The position numbers and the translations under genes are program-made. Shown piece by piece: positions 43,107-51,726 of a stretch of 64,000 nucleotides of DNA. The stretch is from Herbaspirillum sp. ST 5-3 (GTDB lineage: Bacteria; Pseudomonadota; Gammaproteobacteria; Burkholderiales; Burkholderiaceae_D): NCBI RefSeq assembly GCF_004804275.1, contig NZ_STGI01000002.1:62001-126000 (forward strand), written 5' to 3'. How positions within the stretch are numbered: position 1 is the first letter of the stretch; each line of letters opens with the position of its first letter. Below the pieces are notes generated by a model, which searched no databases, had not been told where the DNA came from, and saw only the letters and a program-made list of their open reading frames with translations.

Positions 43107-43484
43107 ATGCAGATACTCACAAACCATACGCCCGCACGCACCGAGATCCCGGGAATCGAGCACATCACGCTTGCAGGCAGCCCTACGGGCTTGCGCACGC
43201 TCTCTGTGTGGAAGCAATCGATGTCAGCCGGCCATGCGACGCCGCCACACCGGCATGCATGCGAGGAAGTCGTGATCTGCACAGCCGGTATCGGCGAGCT
43301 GCACGCGGAGGGGCGCGTGGAACGGTTCACGGCCGGCCAGACCATCCTCATTCCGGCGGGCGTCGACCATCAGCTGATCAGCATCGGGCCGGAGCCACTG
43401 GTAACCATTGCCGCCTTCGCGATGACGCCGGTCTTGACCACGTCGCCGCATGGTGATGTGCTCGACTTGCCCTGGGAAAGTTGA
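43107..43484 (+). CDS. Small cupin protein
   Basis: 125 residues from the ATG at 43107, with AAGGAG upstream. The cupin core has HATPPHRHACEEVVICTAGI, with HRH and a later Glu as metal ligands, and the second motif GQTILIPAGVDHQLISIG with His. Single-domain cupins of this size bind a metal and may act as dioxygenase-, isomerase- or sensor-like proteins. The adjacent divergent LysR gene is the likely regulator. The substrate is unknown. Confidence 0.82.
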   Translation: MQILTNHTPARTEIPGIEHITLAGSPTGLRTLSVWKQSMSAGHATPPHRHACEEVVICTAGIGELHAEGRVERFTAGQTILIPAGVDHQLISIGPEPLVTIAAFAMTPVLTTSPHGDVLDLPWES

Positions 43485-43888
43485 TGCGAGCCGGGAGGTG
43501 ACTGCATTTGTGGAGGAGGCGACGCCTGTCTGCGGCCGCAATGAGTCCGTTGTCAGGCGTGTCGCCATGTTGCGTTTTTCCGGTTGAAGCAAGCCGGCGC
43601 AAAAATGAAGATGGCCCGCGATGCGGGCCATCTTGAATCGAACCTGTCGCCCGGTGCCGGCACCCCAGAACCATGGGTCCATGGGGGTCGGAAGTGGCAT
43701 GACTTCGGGTTCATCGCAAAGCGACAATCGCTCCCATCATGACGCATCTCCAACCATTGCGCGAGATCGTCCAAAGGATGTATTGGCACGGTTTAACGCG
43801 ACAGGTGAACTTCATACTACGCTCTTGGCCGCGCCTGTCAAGGCCGGTCGGAAGGATGCCGCGAAATAACTTGCTTGACTCGAAGCGG
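43485..43888. other. Intergenic region with a strong hairpin
   Basis: About 400 bp. A perfect 12-bp stem lies at 43608-43634. No gene is supported; frames here are antisense-like with no motif. Confidence 0.4.
43608..43634 (-). terminator. Perfect 12-bp stem hairpin
   Basis: AAGATGGCCCGC GAT GCGGGCCATCTT. On the minus strand it is followed by CATTTTTG, giving a usable U-run. It could end minus-strand transcription from the small gene at 43889 or isolate the cupin gene on the plus side. Confidence 0.65.
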
Positions 43889-44134
43889 TCAGCCGTCGTT
43901 CGGTGAAGGCGAGATGCGCTTGAGGCGCTGGCCATAGATGCCCCACATAGTCTCGACACCATCCATGTTCCCGACCAGGGCCCAGCCCGTACCGATCTTG
44001 CGCGCCTCGACCGGGATTTCCAACTCGTTTGCGACCTGCTGCGCCCATTGCTTTGCCGCACCTTGCCCCTTGAACAACTCATTGCCTTCAAATATCACCG
44101 TGCCCTCGAACACGGGCTTGATAAATACACTCAT
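43889..44134 (-). CDS. Small conserved-looking soluble protein, unknown
   Basis: 81 residues from the ATG at 44134, with GAAGGAGCG upstream. The sequence (MSVFIKPVFEGTVIFEGNEL, AAKQWAQQVANELEIPVEAR, GWALVGNMDGVETMWGIYGQ) has a balanced composition and a beta-alpha-beta feel. No family is recognised. It stands alone, just downstream of the CHASE-GGDEF-EAL gene. Confidence 0.6.
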   Translation of the reverse strand: MSVFIKPVFEGTVIFEGNELFKGQGAAKQWAQQVANELEIPVEARKIGTGWALVGNMDGVETMWGIYGQRLKRISPSPNDG

Positions 44135-44390
44135 ATGACGCTCCTTCGGTAAGCTCGCTTGGCGTGACGAGCACATGCACCGCGCTACAAGGTGAAGGCG
44201 AAACTGTGCAGACGCTTAAACCGGGCGGGATGGAATCAAGCAGTCATCCATTCGTCAACAGATGAAAGCACAGGCGATATTATGCCCGCTTGTCGGCGTC
44301 TTTCGAGGAATCGGCTGACAGTGATGGCCGGCTGACAAAGGATATTGTGACTTCTCGGCTGGCCGCTTGGAGCTTCATGGCAAACCGGAG

Positions 44391-47303
44391 TCACGAAACC
44401 AGGCCATACGGCACCTCAATCGGCGATGGCAGGCATTTCCGTTCACGCAAGATTTCTGTGAACAGATCCGCTGTCACCGGGTGACTAACATAAAACCCTT
44501 GCATCGAATCGCAACCACGACCTTGCAAAAAAGCCAGTTGCTCCTGGTTCTCCACTCCCTCGGCGATCACATGCAAGCGCAAGTTATGTGCGAGCGAGAT
44601 GATCGACTGGACGATTTCGGCATCATCCGGGTCGAGAGTGACATCGCGGATAAATGACTGATCGATTTTAAGCACATTGAGCGGTAGTCGCTTCAGGTAG
44701 GACAGACTGGAATAGCCGGTGCCGAAGTCGTCTACCGACAATTTCACGCCCAGCTTTCTGAAGTCATGCATGATGCCGATCGCATGATCGATATCGGTCA
44801 TCACCAGGCTCTCGGTCAGTTCGATTTCCAAATGCTCCGCAGACAATCCGGTCTGTTCCAGGACTGCCGCCACCGACTGCACCAGATCTTTCTGCATGAA
44901 CTGACGCGGCGACAAATTCACCGCCACCACCAAATTGCCGTAGCCCGCCTGTTGCCACGCCTTGTTCTGGCTGCAGGCAGTGTGCACCACCCACGCGCCA
45001 ATCTGGATAATCAATCCGGTTTCCTCAGCCAGTCCGATAAAATGACTGGGCGGCAGCAGGCCAAGCCGTGGATGCTGCCAGCGCAGCAGCGCTTCCATGC
45101 CGGTGATATGGCCGCTGTGCAAATTGACCTGCGGCTGGTAATGCAGCACAAACTGACCCCGGTCGAGCGCGTTGCGCAAGTCGCGTTCCATATGAAAACG
45201 ATCCAGCGTCCGCTCATTCATCGTCTGCGTGTAAAACTGGAAGCTATTGCTGCCAAGGTCCTTGGCACGATACATGGCGATATCCGCATGCTTGATCAGC
45301 GTATCCGGATCACGGCCGTCGGTTGGGCATACTGCAACGCCAATACTGCAGTTCAGAGAAAACTCATGCTCTTCGAATGTCAGCGGTTGCGCAATGGTAG
45401 TGATGATGCGATGAATGACGCCCACCACCAGTCCTTCGTCGATGCGTCCCGCCAGGACCAATGCAAATTCATCGCCGCCCAGGCGCGCCACCGTATCGAC
45501 CTCGCTCGCCGTCGATTGCAGTCGCCTCGCAATCGTCTTCAAAATTTTGTCGCCGGCCATGTGGCCCAGCGTATCGTTGACCACATTGAATCGATCCAGA
45601 TCGACGAACAACACCCACACAGAATGCCCGAAATGCTCTGAATCGGCGATGGCCAGACTGAGCCGGTCGCGCAGCAGATTGCGGTTTGCCAATCCCGTCA
45701 GCACATCGTGGGTGGCCTGGAACTCCAGTTCCGCTTCGTGGCGCTTGGCCTCCGTAATATCGTATTGCGCCACTACGAAGTGACTGACCTCGCCGGCATC
45801 GTTCCTGACCGGTGAAAGGTGCATTTCATTCCAGTACATGGTGCCGTCCTTGCGGTAGGTGCGCAGCACCGTATGGCCTTCACGCTTCTCGCGCAGCGCA
45901 GCGCGGATTGCCTCGGTATTTTGCTGGTCGCGATAGTTGCCCTTCAATAAATTCAGGCTGCGGCCCAGCACTTCTGCGGAGGAATACCCGGTAATGCGCT
46001 CAAACGCCGGGTTGACGTATTCAATCACGTAATCGGGCGTGCTGTTGATGATGATGATGGCGTTGGCACTGGCATCGATCACGCGCTCGCGCAGGCGCAG
46101 GAATTTCTCTGTGTTGATGCGTTGAGCAATATCCTTGGAAAGACACGAGTTGGCCAACTGCAAGGCCGCCGTACGTTCGGTGGTGACACGTTCGATCGTC
46201 GCTTGCCGCGAAACCAGCGCGTAGACATACGCTGCCGTCAAGATGCTGAGCAGTATGCCGCTCAGCAACACATACAACGAACCCTTGTGATTTTGCATAA
46301 ACAGGACCGGTGTCGCTGAAACCACCATATGCCACTGCGTGCCCGCCACGGCGATTCGCCCCGATACGTTGTCCAGGTTGTCATACCATAACCAGGCCGG
46401 CCATATCGATGGCATCCGATGCGGAACCGCACCGTCGTCGTAGCGGAAAACCACGTTTGCAGGATCCGGCGTATCGCCCGCATAGACGCTAATACCGCTA
46501 TCTGGCGACGGCAGGAAGCCGCGCGAGATGAGAATTTTCTCGATCATATCGCCAGCCCGAAATACGGCGGCAGTATCGCCGATCACCGCTTCGCGGCGCG
46601 CTGCCGCGCTCTTCGGCACAGAACCGGATCGATACACCGGCATGATAATAATCACGCCTTGCTGCGTATTCTTTTCCTGCATCAGTCGCAGCAAGCCGGT
46701 TGCCGCGGGCAAGCCGGTTTCGGTGGCGCGCTTGATCGCCGCGTTCTGGAACGAATACGACAGCGAGTCGAAACCGAATGCCTTTTCGTTTCCTTGCATC
46801 GGTTCAATATAGTCGACCACGCGATAGACCGGCCGGGTGCCGGCGGGCACCATCTTGCCGTCCCTTATTTCGGTAACGCTAAAACCGGGAAAACGCTTGC
46901 GCATTTCCGACTCGTAGGCCGGTCGTTCGGCGTCCGATATCAGGCGATGAAAATTGAATGCCTGTATATATGGATAGCGCTCCAGCATCGGTTGGACAAA
47001 GACGCGGAATTGCTCGCGACTAACCAGGCCGGCCGTGACAAATAGCTGGTTGACACTTCGCAATCCGGAAATGGCATCTTCGACGCCTTCGTTGACGGCT
47101 TGCAGCCGTAATTCCGCACTTCGCTTGAACTCAAATTTTTGTTGGTTGTATTCAATGCGGCGGATTGCCGAAAACAGGAGTGCGGTAATCGTCAGCCCGA
47201 GCACCAACGCAATCAGAGAAGAGATCGAGACTGAAAAGCGCAGGAGCTTCAGTATCTTCCATTTTTTTATATTGTCGATGACACTCGAACTCAAAGCAGC
47301 CAT
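44391..47303 (-). CDS. CHASE-PAS-GGDEF-EAL membrane signalling protein
   Basis: 970 residues from the ATG at 47303; a GTG at 47339 would add 12 residues. One helix (about 20-45) leads into a periplasmic CHASE domain (about 60-275, with FVQPMLERYPYIQAFNFHRL and GFSVTEIRDG). A second helix follows at about 320-345 (LYVLLSGILLSILTAAYVYA). PAS (about 395-510, YVNPAFERITGYSSAEVLG), GGDEF (about 520-685, RLGGDEFALVL) and EAL (about 690-945, GMEALLRW, LTESLVMTD, DDFGTGYSSLSYL) follow. Both c-di-GMP sites look intact. It probably senses a small external ligand. Confidence 0.92.
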   Translation of the reverse strand: MAALSSSVIDNIKKWKILKLLRFSVSISSLIALVLGLTITALLFSAIRRIEYNQQKFEFKRSAELRLQAVNEGVEDAISGLRSVNQLFVTAGLVSREQFRVFVQPMLERYPYIQAFNFHRLISDAERPAYESEMRKRFPGFSVTEIRDGKMVPAGTRPVYRVVDYIEPMQGNEKAFGFDSLSYSFQNAAIKRATETGLPAATGLLRLMQEKNTQQGVIIIMPVYRSGSVPKSAAARREAVIGDTAAVFRAGDMIEKILISRGFLPSPDSGISVYAGDTPDPANVVFRYDDGAVPHRMPSIWPAWLWYDNLDNVSGRIAVAGTQWHMVVSATPVLFMQNHKGSLYVLLSGILLSILTAAYVYALVSRQATIERVTTERTAALQLANSCLSKDIAQRINTEKFLRLRERVIDASANAIIIINSTPDYVIEYVNPAFERITGYSSAEVLGRSLNLLKGNYRDQQNTEAIRAALREKREGHTVLRTYRKDGTMYWNEMHLSPVRNDAGEVSHFVVAQYDITEAKRHEAELEFQATHDVLTGLANRNLLRDRLSLAIADSEHFGHSVWVLFVDLDRFNVVNDTLGHMAGDKILKTIARRLQSTASEVDTVARLGGDEFALVLAGRIDEGLVVGVIHRIITTIAQPLTFEEHEFSLNCSIGVAVCPTDGRDPDTLIKHADIAMYRAKDLGSNSFQFYTQTMNERTLDRFHMERDLRNALDRGQFVLHYQPQVNLHSGHITGMEALLRWQHPRLGLLPPSHFIGLAEETGLIIQIGAWVVHTACSQNKAWQQAGYGNLVVAVNLSPRQFMQKDLVQSVAAVLEQTGLSAEHLEIELTESLVMTDIDHAIGIMHDFRKLGVKLSVDDFGTGYSSLSYLKRLPLNVLKIDQSFIRDVTLDPDDAEIVQSIISLAHNLRLHVIAEGVENQEQLAFLQGRGCDSMQGFYVSHPVTADLFTEILRERKCLPSPIEVPYGLVS

Positions 47304-47560
47304 CCCTGATCCAGTCGGCGCTGCGACTGTGGCAAGCACCCGTCGTCCCTACCAAATGCAACACCGTTTTTCTGCAAAGTGTTGCACCACCCCAATCCTC
47401 AACCCACTTGGCCACTCAAACGAGCAAGGTCATCAATATGCGCGTATGTATTCGTTCTCAATCGCATATTTCATGAATATGGACAGTATTTGTCAACAAT
47501 AGTTGTGCTGGACGCTCCATGATTTTGAGTCATCATGTGTTCGTATATGAGACCCTCTAT

Positions 47561-49306
47561 TTAGATCAGTGGCGCATACCGCTGATCTTGGGACTGGACT
47601 TTCAGCATGCGCGTGAAGTCATCGGCATTGATTGGCTTGCCGAGATGGAATCCCTGTCCGCTCGCACATTGATGCGCTCGAAGAAATTCAAGTTGCTCTG
47701 CTGTTTCGATTCCCTCGGCAATCACCTGATGCTGCATCCGGTTCCCAATGGTGATCACGGCATCCACCAAAATTTCATCTATCCCGGAGCGGGCGTCGCT
47801 AACAAATGATTGATCGATTTTCAGGGTGTCGATCGGAAATCGTTTTAAATAGCTCAAGCTGGAATAGCCGGTGCCAAAATCATCAATGGCGATGCGGACC
47901 CCCAACGACCTCAGAGTATTGAGCTTTTGGATTGTCGCTTCGCAATCCCGCATCAAGACGCTTTCAGTGAGCTCCAGCTCAAGGCGATGTGGTGCCAGGC
48001 CGGTTTCATGAAGCACTGATAGAAGGTATTCAAGAAAATCATTGGATTCGAACTCTGGTGCTGAAAGGTTCACCGCAATGACGTCGATTGTCAGGCCCTC
48101 TTTTTCCCATCTGCGAGCTTGCTCACAGGCATTCCGCAGTACCCAGCGACCGATGGGCAGCATCGCGCCACACTCTTGCGCGAATGACAAGAAGCCGGCC
48201 GGGTAAAGCAGGCCGTCGACTGGATGGCGCCATCTTATTAACGCTTCGGCGCCTGTAATAATGCCAGTCTTCAGGTCGTATTGAGCTTGGTAATAGAGGA
48301 CAAACTCGTTCCGGGCAATCGCTTCGCGCAGACTCGCTTCCATCTGCTGGCGCGTTACCGCACGTTCGTTCATCGCTCTTTCGAAGAACGCATAATTATC
48401 GCGCCCGCCTTCCTTGACGGCATACATGGCTGCATCGGCATGTCGGAGTAATGTCACGTCGTCAGCGCCATCGTCAGGGTAGATGCTGATCCCAATACTT
48501 GCCCCAATGTGAAGGACATGCTGCGCAATAGCGTAGGGTTCAGTAATGATGTGATGGATTTTTTTAACGCTTGTGACCAGCTCATCCAGGCGACCAACAT
48601 CTGTTAGCACGACAACGAATTCATCTCCGCCCTGACGGCTAACTGTATCGGAGTCACGCACACTTGTGCGCAGGCGTTGAGCGACGGCCTGAAGCAGCTG
48701 GTCACCGATATCATGGCCCAGCGAATCGTTGATGACCTTGAAGCGGTCCAAATCCATGAACAGCAGGGCCAGTTTGGTGCCATGGCGTTTCGCAAACTTG
48801 ATCGCTTGCGTGAGGTTTTCTTCAAGCTGAATTCGATTGGGTAAATTCGTCAGATAATCGTGATGCGCGAGATGCGCCATTTGCGTCTTTGCTTGTTGCA
48901 GCTGATCCGTCAGGATCTGTGCATTGACATTTGCAATGACGAGACGCTTGTTGACATCTCGCAAGCGGGTAATGTGTTCCTCCAACGCGTTCTGCAAGCC
49001 TTCTTTATCTGCATTGATTTTTTCACGCACGGTTGAAGCACTTTCGCGGGAGCTCGCTTCAGCCTCCCTGACTTTCGCGGCGAATTCGCGCATGTCCGCT
49101 GTGCGCTCTCGCATATTGACTGCAGATTCGCGCGCTTCCGCAGATACTTCCCTGGATGCGAGATCACTTTCCTGAGACAGGTCTGGCGATGAGGGGTTTG
49201 ACGGCGCTTGAGTAACGTAATTTGCCGGATCCATTTTTTGCGGTTCCGGAATTAACGGAGTCTGATCGGCGCCAGAGTGGCGGCGCTTACTACCGTCCTT
49301 GCGCAT
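47561..49306 (-). CDS. Coiled-coil GGDEF-EAL protein in an operon with a KaiC-like ATPase
   Basis: 581 residues. The first 150 residues are polar and strongly heptad-like, with repeated Arg-Glu units (AEARESAVNMRERTADMREF, then REAEASSRESASTVREKINA), suggesting an oligomerising coil. GGDEF (about 150-310) has RQGGDEFVVVL. EAL (about 325-570) has GAEALIRWRHP, LTESVLM, DDFGTGYSSLSYL and KIDQSFV. There is no transmembrane segment. It starts 9 bp after the KaiC-like gene, so it is the last gene of that operon and likely its output module. Confidence 0.92.
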   Translation of the reverse strand: MRKDGSKRRHSGADQTPLIPEPQKMDPANYVTQAPSNPSSPDLSQESDLASREVSAEARESAVNMRERTADMREFAAKVREAEASSRESASTVREKINADKEGLQNALEEHITRLRDVNKRLVIANVNAQILTDQLQQAKTQMAHLAHHDYLTNLPNRIQLEENLTQAIKFAKRHGTKLALLFMDLDRFKVINDSLGHDIGDQLLQAVAQRLRTSVRDSDTVSRQGGDEFVVVLTDVGRLDELVTSVKKIHHIITEPYAIAQHVLHIGASIGISIYPDDGADDVTLLRHADAAMYAVKEGGRDNYAFFERAMNERAVTRQQMEASLREAIARNEFVLYYQAQYDLKTGIITGAEALIRWRHPVDGLLYPAGFLSFAQECGAMLPIGRWVLRNACEQARRWEKEGLTIDVIAVNLSAPEFESNDFLEYLLSVLHETGLAPHRLELELTESVLMRDCEATIQKLNTLRSLGVRIAIDDFGTGYSSLSYLKRFPIDTLKIDQSFVSDARSGIDEILVDAVITIGNRMQHQVIAEGIETAEQLEFLRAHQCASGQGFHLGKPINADDFTRMLKVQSQDQRYAPLI

Positions 49307-49315
49307 TTTTGTACC

Positions 49316-50797
49316 TCAGTCCGTTGTCCGATCTCCCCGCAACAGACTTGTCGGCTTTCCGGACAGAATGCCTTCGTATTGGGATAGCGGGCCGCCAATA
49401 ACAACCGCATCCTCTTCGACATCGAACAGTCGAATGGCTTTGCTGTGTTTGCTGCCACGCACCTTGATCACCGCGATCACGCGTTTGAACTCGCCTTCCA
49501 GTTCGATATAGCGCTGCAGGATGATGGCGTCCGCGAGGAAAGCATTGCCATAAGGGCTGAAGCGTAGATCGCTATACCGGTCTTCGAGTTCCGTTGTCAT
49601 CAACACCGTGACACCCATGCCAGTCAGGACGGCAACCAGCCGATAAAGCGACTCCCGGAAGTCTTCCTGAAAAGCGGGCGCCAGTGCAAGTTCGAAACCG
49701 GACAAGGAGTCGATCACCACGCGCTTCGCATTGAGCCGGCGAATGGTGGAGACGAGCTCATGCAGGGTCTCATCGATCGACAAATCAAGCGCATGCGTAT
49801 CGATCAGACCAACCTGCCCGGTCTTTACCAGGTCATCCAGCTTTTGGCTCAATAACTGATTGGGGCTCTTTTCAAACGCGGCGATCACGCCGGCCTCACC
49901 GACACGCACGCCCTCGGCAAGGAATTCTGTTGCCAATACGGTCTTTCCGGAACCGGATGGGCCGACCAGTAACGTCGAGTAACCCTGCGGGATTCCACCG
50001 CCCAACATGCTGTCGAGCTCCGCCACACCGATTGACAATCGCTTGCTTGCCGCGGGTATCCGCGCCATCTGGCGCTTGATCTCATCTGGTTCAACCATGG
50101 CACGCGGGAAGACGTGTATACCTTCACTGTCGATGCGAAACGTATGGGATCCCTGGCTGTTCGCCTGACCGCGCATTTTTACTACCTGGATTTTGCGAAC
50201 AACCGAATTTCTTTTCTTGTTCTGCGATAACCAGATAATGCCGTCCGCGATGGTATAGACGGGGCTTGCCTGCGCTTCGTCATCCATGTATTCGCCAATG
50301 AGGAAGCTGGTTGCCTGCCAGTTCGTCATTTGCATCGAAAGGCGTTGAACGAAATGCTGAAGGTCGGTCGGGCCTTTAGACTGATAATCAGCCGCTTGCA
50401 CGATCGATCTGAAAGAATCGACAAATACGAAGCTGGGCGAATACGCTTTCACCTCGGCCAGAATGCGCGCCAGCACACGATCGTAATCGCCATCCAGAAT
50501 GTCGTCCGCCAGGTTCACGAAGCGGATCGACTCGCTGTATTTTTTAAAATCAAAGAAAGAAAACTGCTGCTGGTACCGCAACATTTTCAATGACGGCTCT
50601 CCCAGCACGGTGAAGAACAGTGAGCGGGATTCTGCGCTTGTCAGCGCAAACATTATCTGATGCGCCAATGTCGTTTTTCCGGATCCGGGCGTGCCTGCAA
50701 TCAGGTTGAAGGAAAACTCCGGAATGCCGCCGCCAAACAGCGAATCCAAACCCGGAATGCCGGTTTCAAGACGTTTGATGCTTACACTGTTACTCAT
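49316..50797 (-). CDS. KaiC-like dual RecA-domain ATPase
   Basis: 493 residues with two KaiC domains in tandem. Domain 1 (about 1-240) has GIPGLDSLFGGGIPEFS, Walker A GTPGSGKTT and Walker B FVFVDSF. Domain 2 (about 245-480) has LDSMLGGGIPQGYSTLLVGP, Walker A GPSGSGKT and Walker B RVVIDSLSGFE. KaiC proteins form ATP-dependent hexamers; without KaiA/KaiB they are usually signalling ATPases. The Ser-Thr phosphorylation pair of cyanobacterial KaiC was not identified. It overlaps the small gene upstream by 4 bp and is followed closely by a GGDEF-EAL gene, so a role in setting c-di-GMP output is plausible. Confidence 0.9.
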   Translation of the reverse strand: MSNSVSIKRLETGIPGLDSLFGGGIPEFSFNLIAGTPGSGKTTLAHQIMFALTSAESRSLFFTVLGEPSLKMLRYQQQFSFFDFKKYSESIRFVNLADDILDGDYDRVLARILAEVKAYSPSFVFVDSFRSIVQAADYQSKGPTDLQHFVQRLSMQMTNWQATSFLIGEYMDDEAQASPVYTIADGIIWLSQNKKRNSVVRKIQVVKMRGQANSQGSHTFRIDSEGIHVFPRAMVEPDEIKRQMARIPAASKRLSIGVAELDSMLGGGIPQGYSTLLVGPSGSGKTVLATEFLAEGVRVGEAGVIAAFEKSPNQLLSQKLDDLVKTGQVGLIDTHALDLSIDETLHELVSTIRRLNAKRVVIDSLSGFELALAPAFQEDFRESLYRLVAVLTGMGVTVLMTTELEDRYSDLRFSPYGNAFLADAIILQRYIELEGEFKRVIAVIKVRGSKHSKAIRLFDVEEDAVVIGGPLSQYEGILSGKPTSLLRGDRTTD

Positions 50798-51210
50798 GGT
50801 TGAAACTCCTCGTCCAACGAACCCAAAGCATCCTTCCCCCAGGCTGAACGCAAAATATCGATTGTAAGAAGCTCGCCGATCAGAGACGCCATCAGGTCAC
50901 TGATATTCAGCAGTAACACCGTGCTTGCCTGTCTCGCTTCAGCGGACTCTTGTTGTGCCAGCTTGGTTTTTAGATCGTCAAGCGGCAATGCACCTGATAA
51001 AGGCTGCTCCACACTCAGCCATGCAAATTTGCGACCGGCAAGGAAAACACTACGCTCAAAAACGGAACGAAAACCTTCTTCGCTGATAAGCGAAGTCAGC
51101 TCGATCCTGAGGGGTTCAAAAAGATGTTCGACGACGCCTGTGCCATCGGTGTCGGGCAGGGCGGCAATGATGTCAGCAATCTGTTTACGCCGCGCGTCGG
51201 TTTTATCCAT
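50794..51210 (-). CDS. Small protein of unknown family coupled to the KaiC-like ATPase
   Basis: 138 residues. A polar start (MDKTDARRKQIADIIAALPD) is followed by a mostly helical chain (LRIELTSLISEEGFRSVFER, AQQESAEARQASTVLLLNIS, LIGELLTIDILRSAWG). Its stop overlaps the KaiC-like start by 4 bp (ATGA), indicating coupled synthesis and likely physical partnership. It does not resemble KaiB or KaiA. An anchor, adaptor or effector of the KaiC-like hexamer is a reasonable guess. Confidence 0.65.
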   Translation of the reverse strand: MDKTDARRKQIADIIAALPDTDGTGVVEHLFEPLRIELTSLISEEGFRSVFERSVFLAGRKFAWLSVEQPLSGALPLDDLKTKLAQQESAEARQASTVLLLNISDLMASLIGELLTIDILRSAWGKDALGSLDEEFQP

Positions 51211-51726
51211 TGGGGAGACTTAACACTAGGGTGTGGCACGAACCGCTAAAGCCAACAAGAATCCCGTTAGTCAGGGACTAGCTATTATGATGGATATGTC
51301 ACCAAACCGTTGACCTAATACCATTTCCATTGATTTCGGCCTGATCGTCCTATCGCGGCGAGCATTCCGATAGCCGGATGCAGTGGCGATTATATTCCGT
51401 GCGACAAGGTTCGAGTTGATCCGGCGCAGATGCCTCTGCGCACTTCGACCTCAAACAAGCCAGATACGGCGCGGTTTCGTAGTACAGTGCACATTCACAA
51501 CAAATCGAGCCAGCACCTTGGCGTTCCGGGTTGCATCTACCCCTGACAGGGTGTTGAAACACTACTGCGCGGGCCGATTTTGGGCGCTGCGGTGTTCTGC
51601 GTACTGCTCTGTACGCGTGCGCTCCTCGCACCCAAACTCGACCCGCTCGCAACGTGTTTCAACACCCTGCCAAGTTTCTCACATCAGAAATCGAGGTCGA
51701 GTTTGCTTCGAAGGAGAACACGCCGC
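51211..51726. other. Divergent intergenic region containing a long palindrome
   Basis: About 515 bp between the KaiC operon and the hybrid kinase gene. It contains the KaiC operon promoter region and the imperfect 120-bp palindrome at 51547-51669. The kinase frame is open through this region, but its best start is at 51727. Confidence 0.5.
51547..51669. repeat. Long imperfect palindrome (about 120 bp)
   Basis: The outer arms CAGGGTGTTGAAACAC (51547-51562) and GTGTTTCAACACCCTG (51654-51669) are exact 16-bp inverse copies. The next 30 or so bases on each side still pair imperfectly (CGGGCCGATTTTGGGCGC against the inverse of CGAGTTTGGGTGCG). The centre GCGTAC TGCTCT GTACGC closes the structure. 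It can form one long hairpin, like a REP/BIME- or MITE-type element. Confidence 0.85.
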
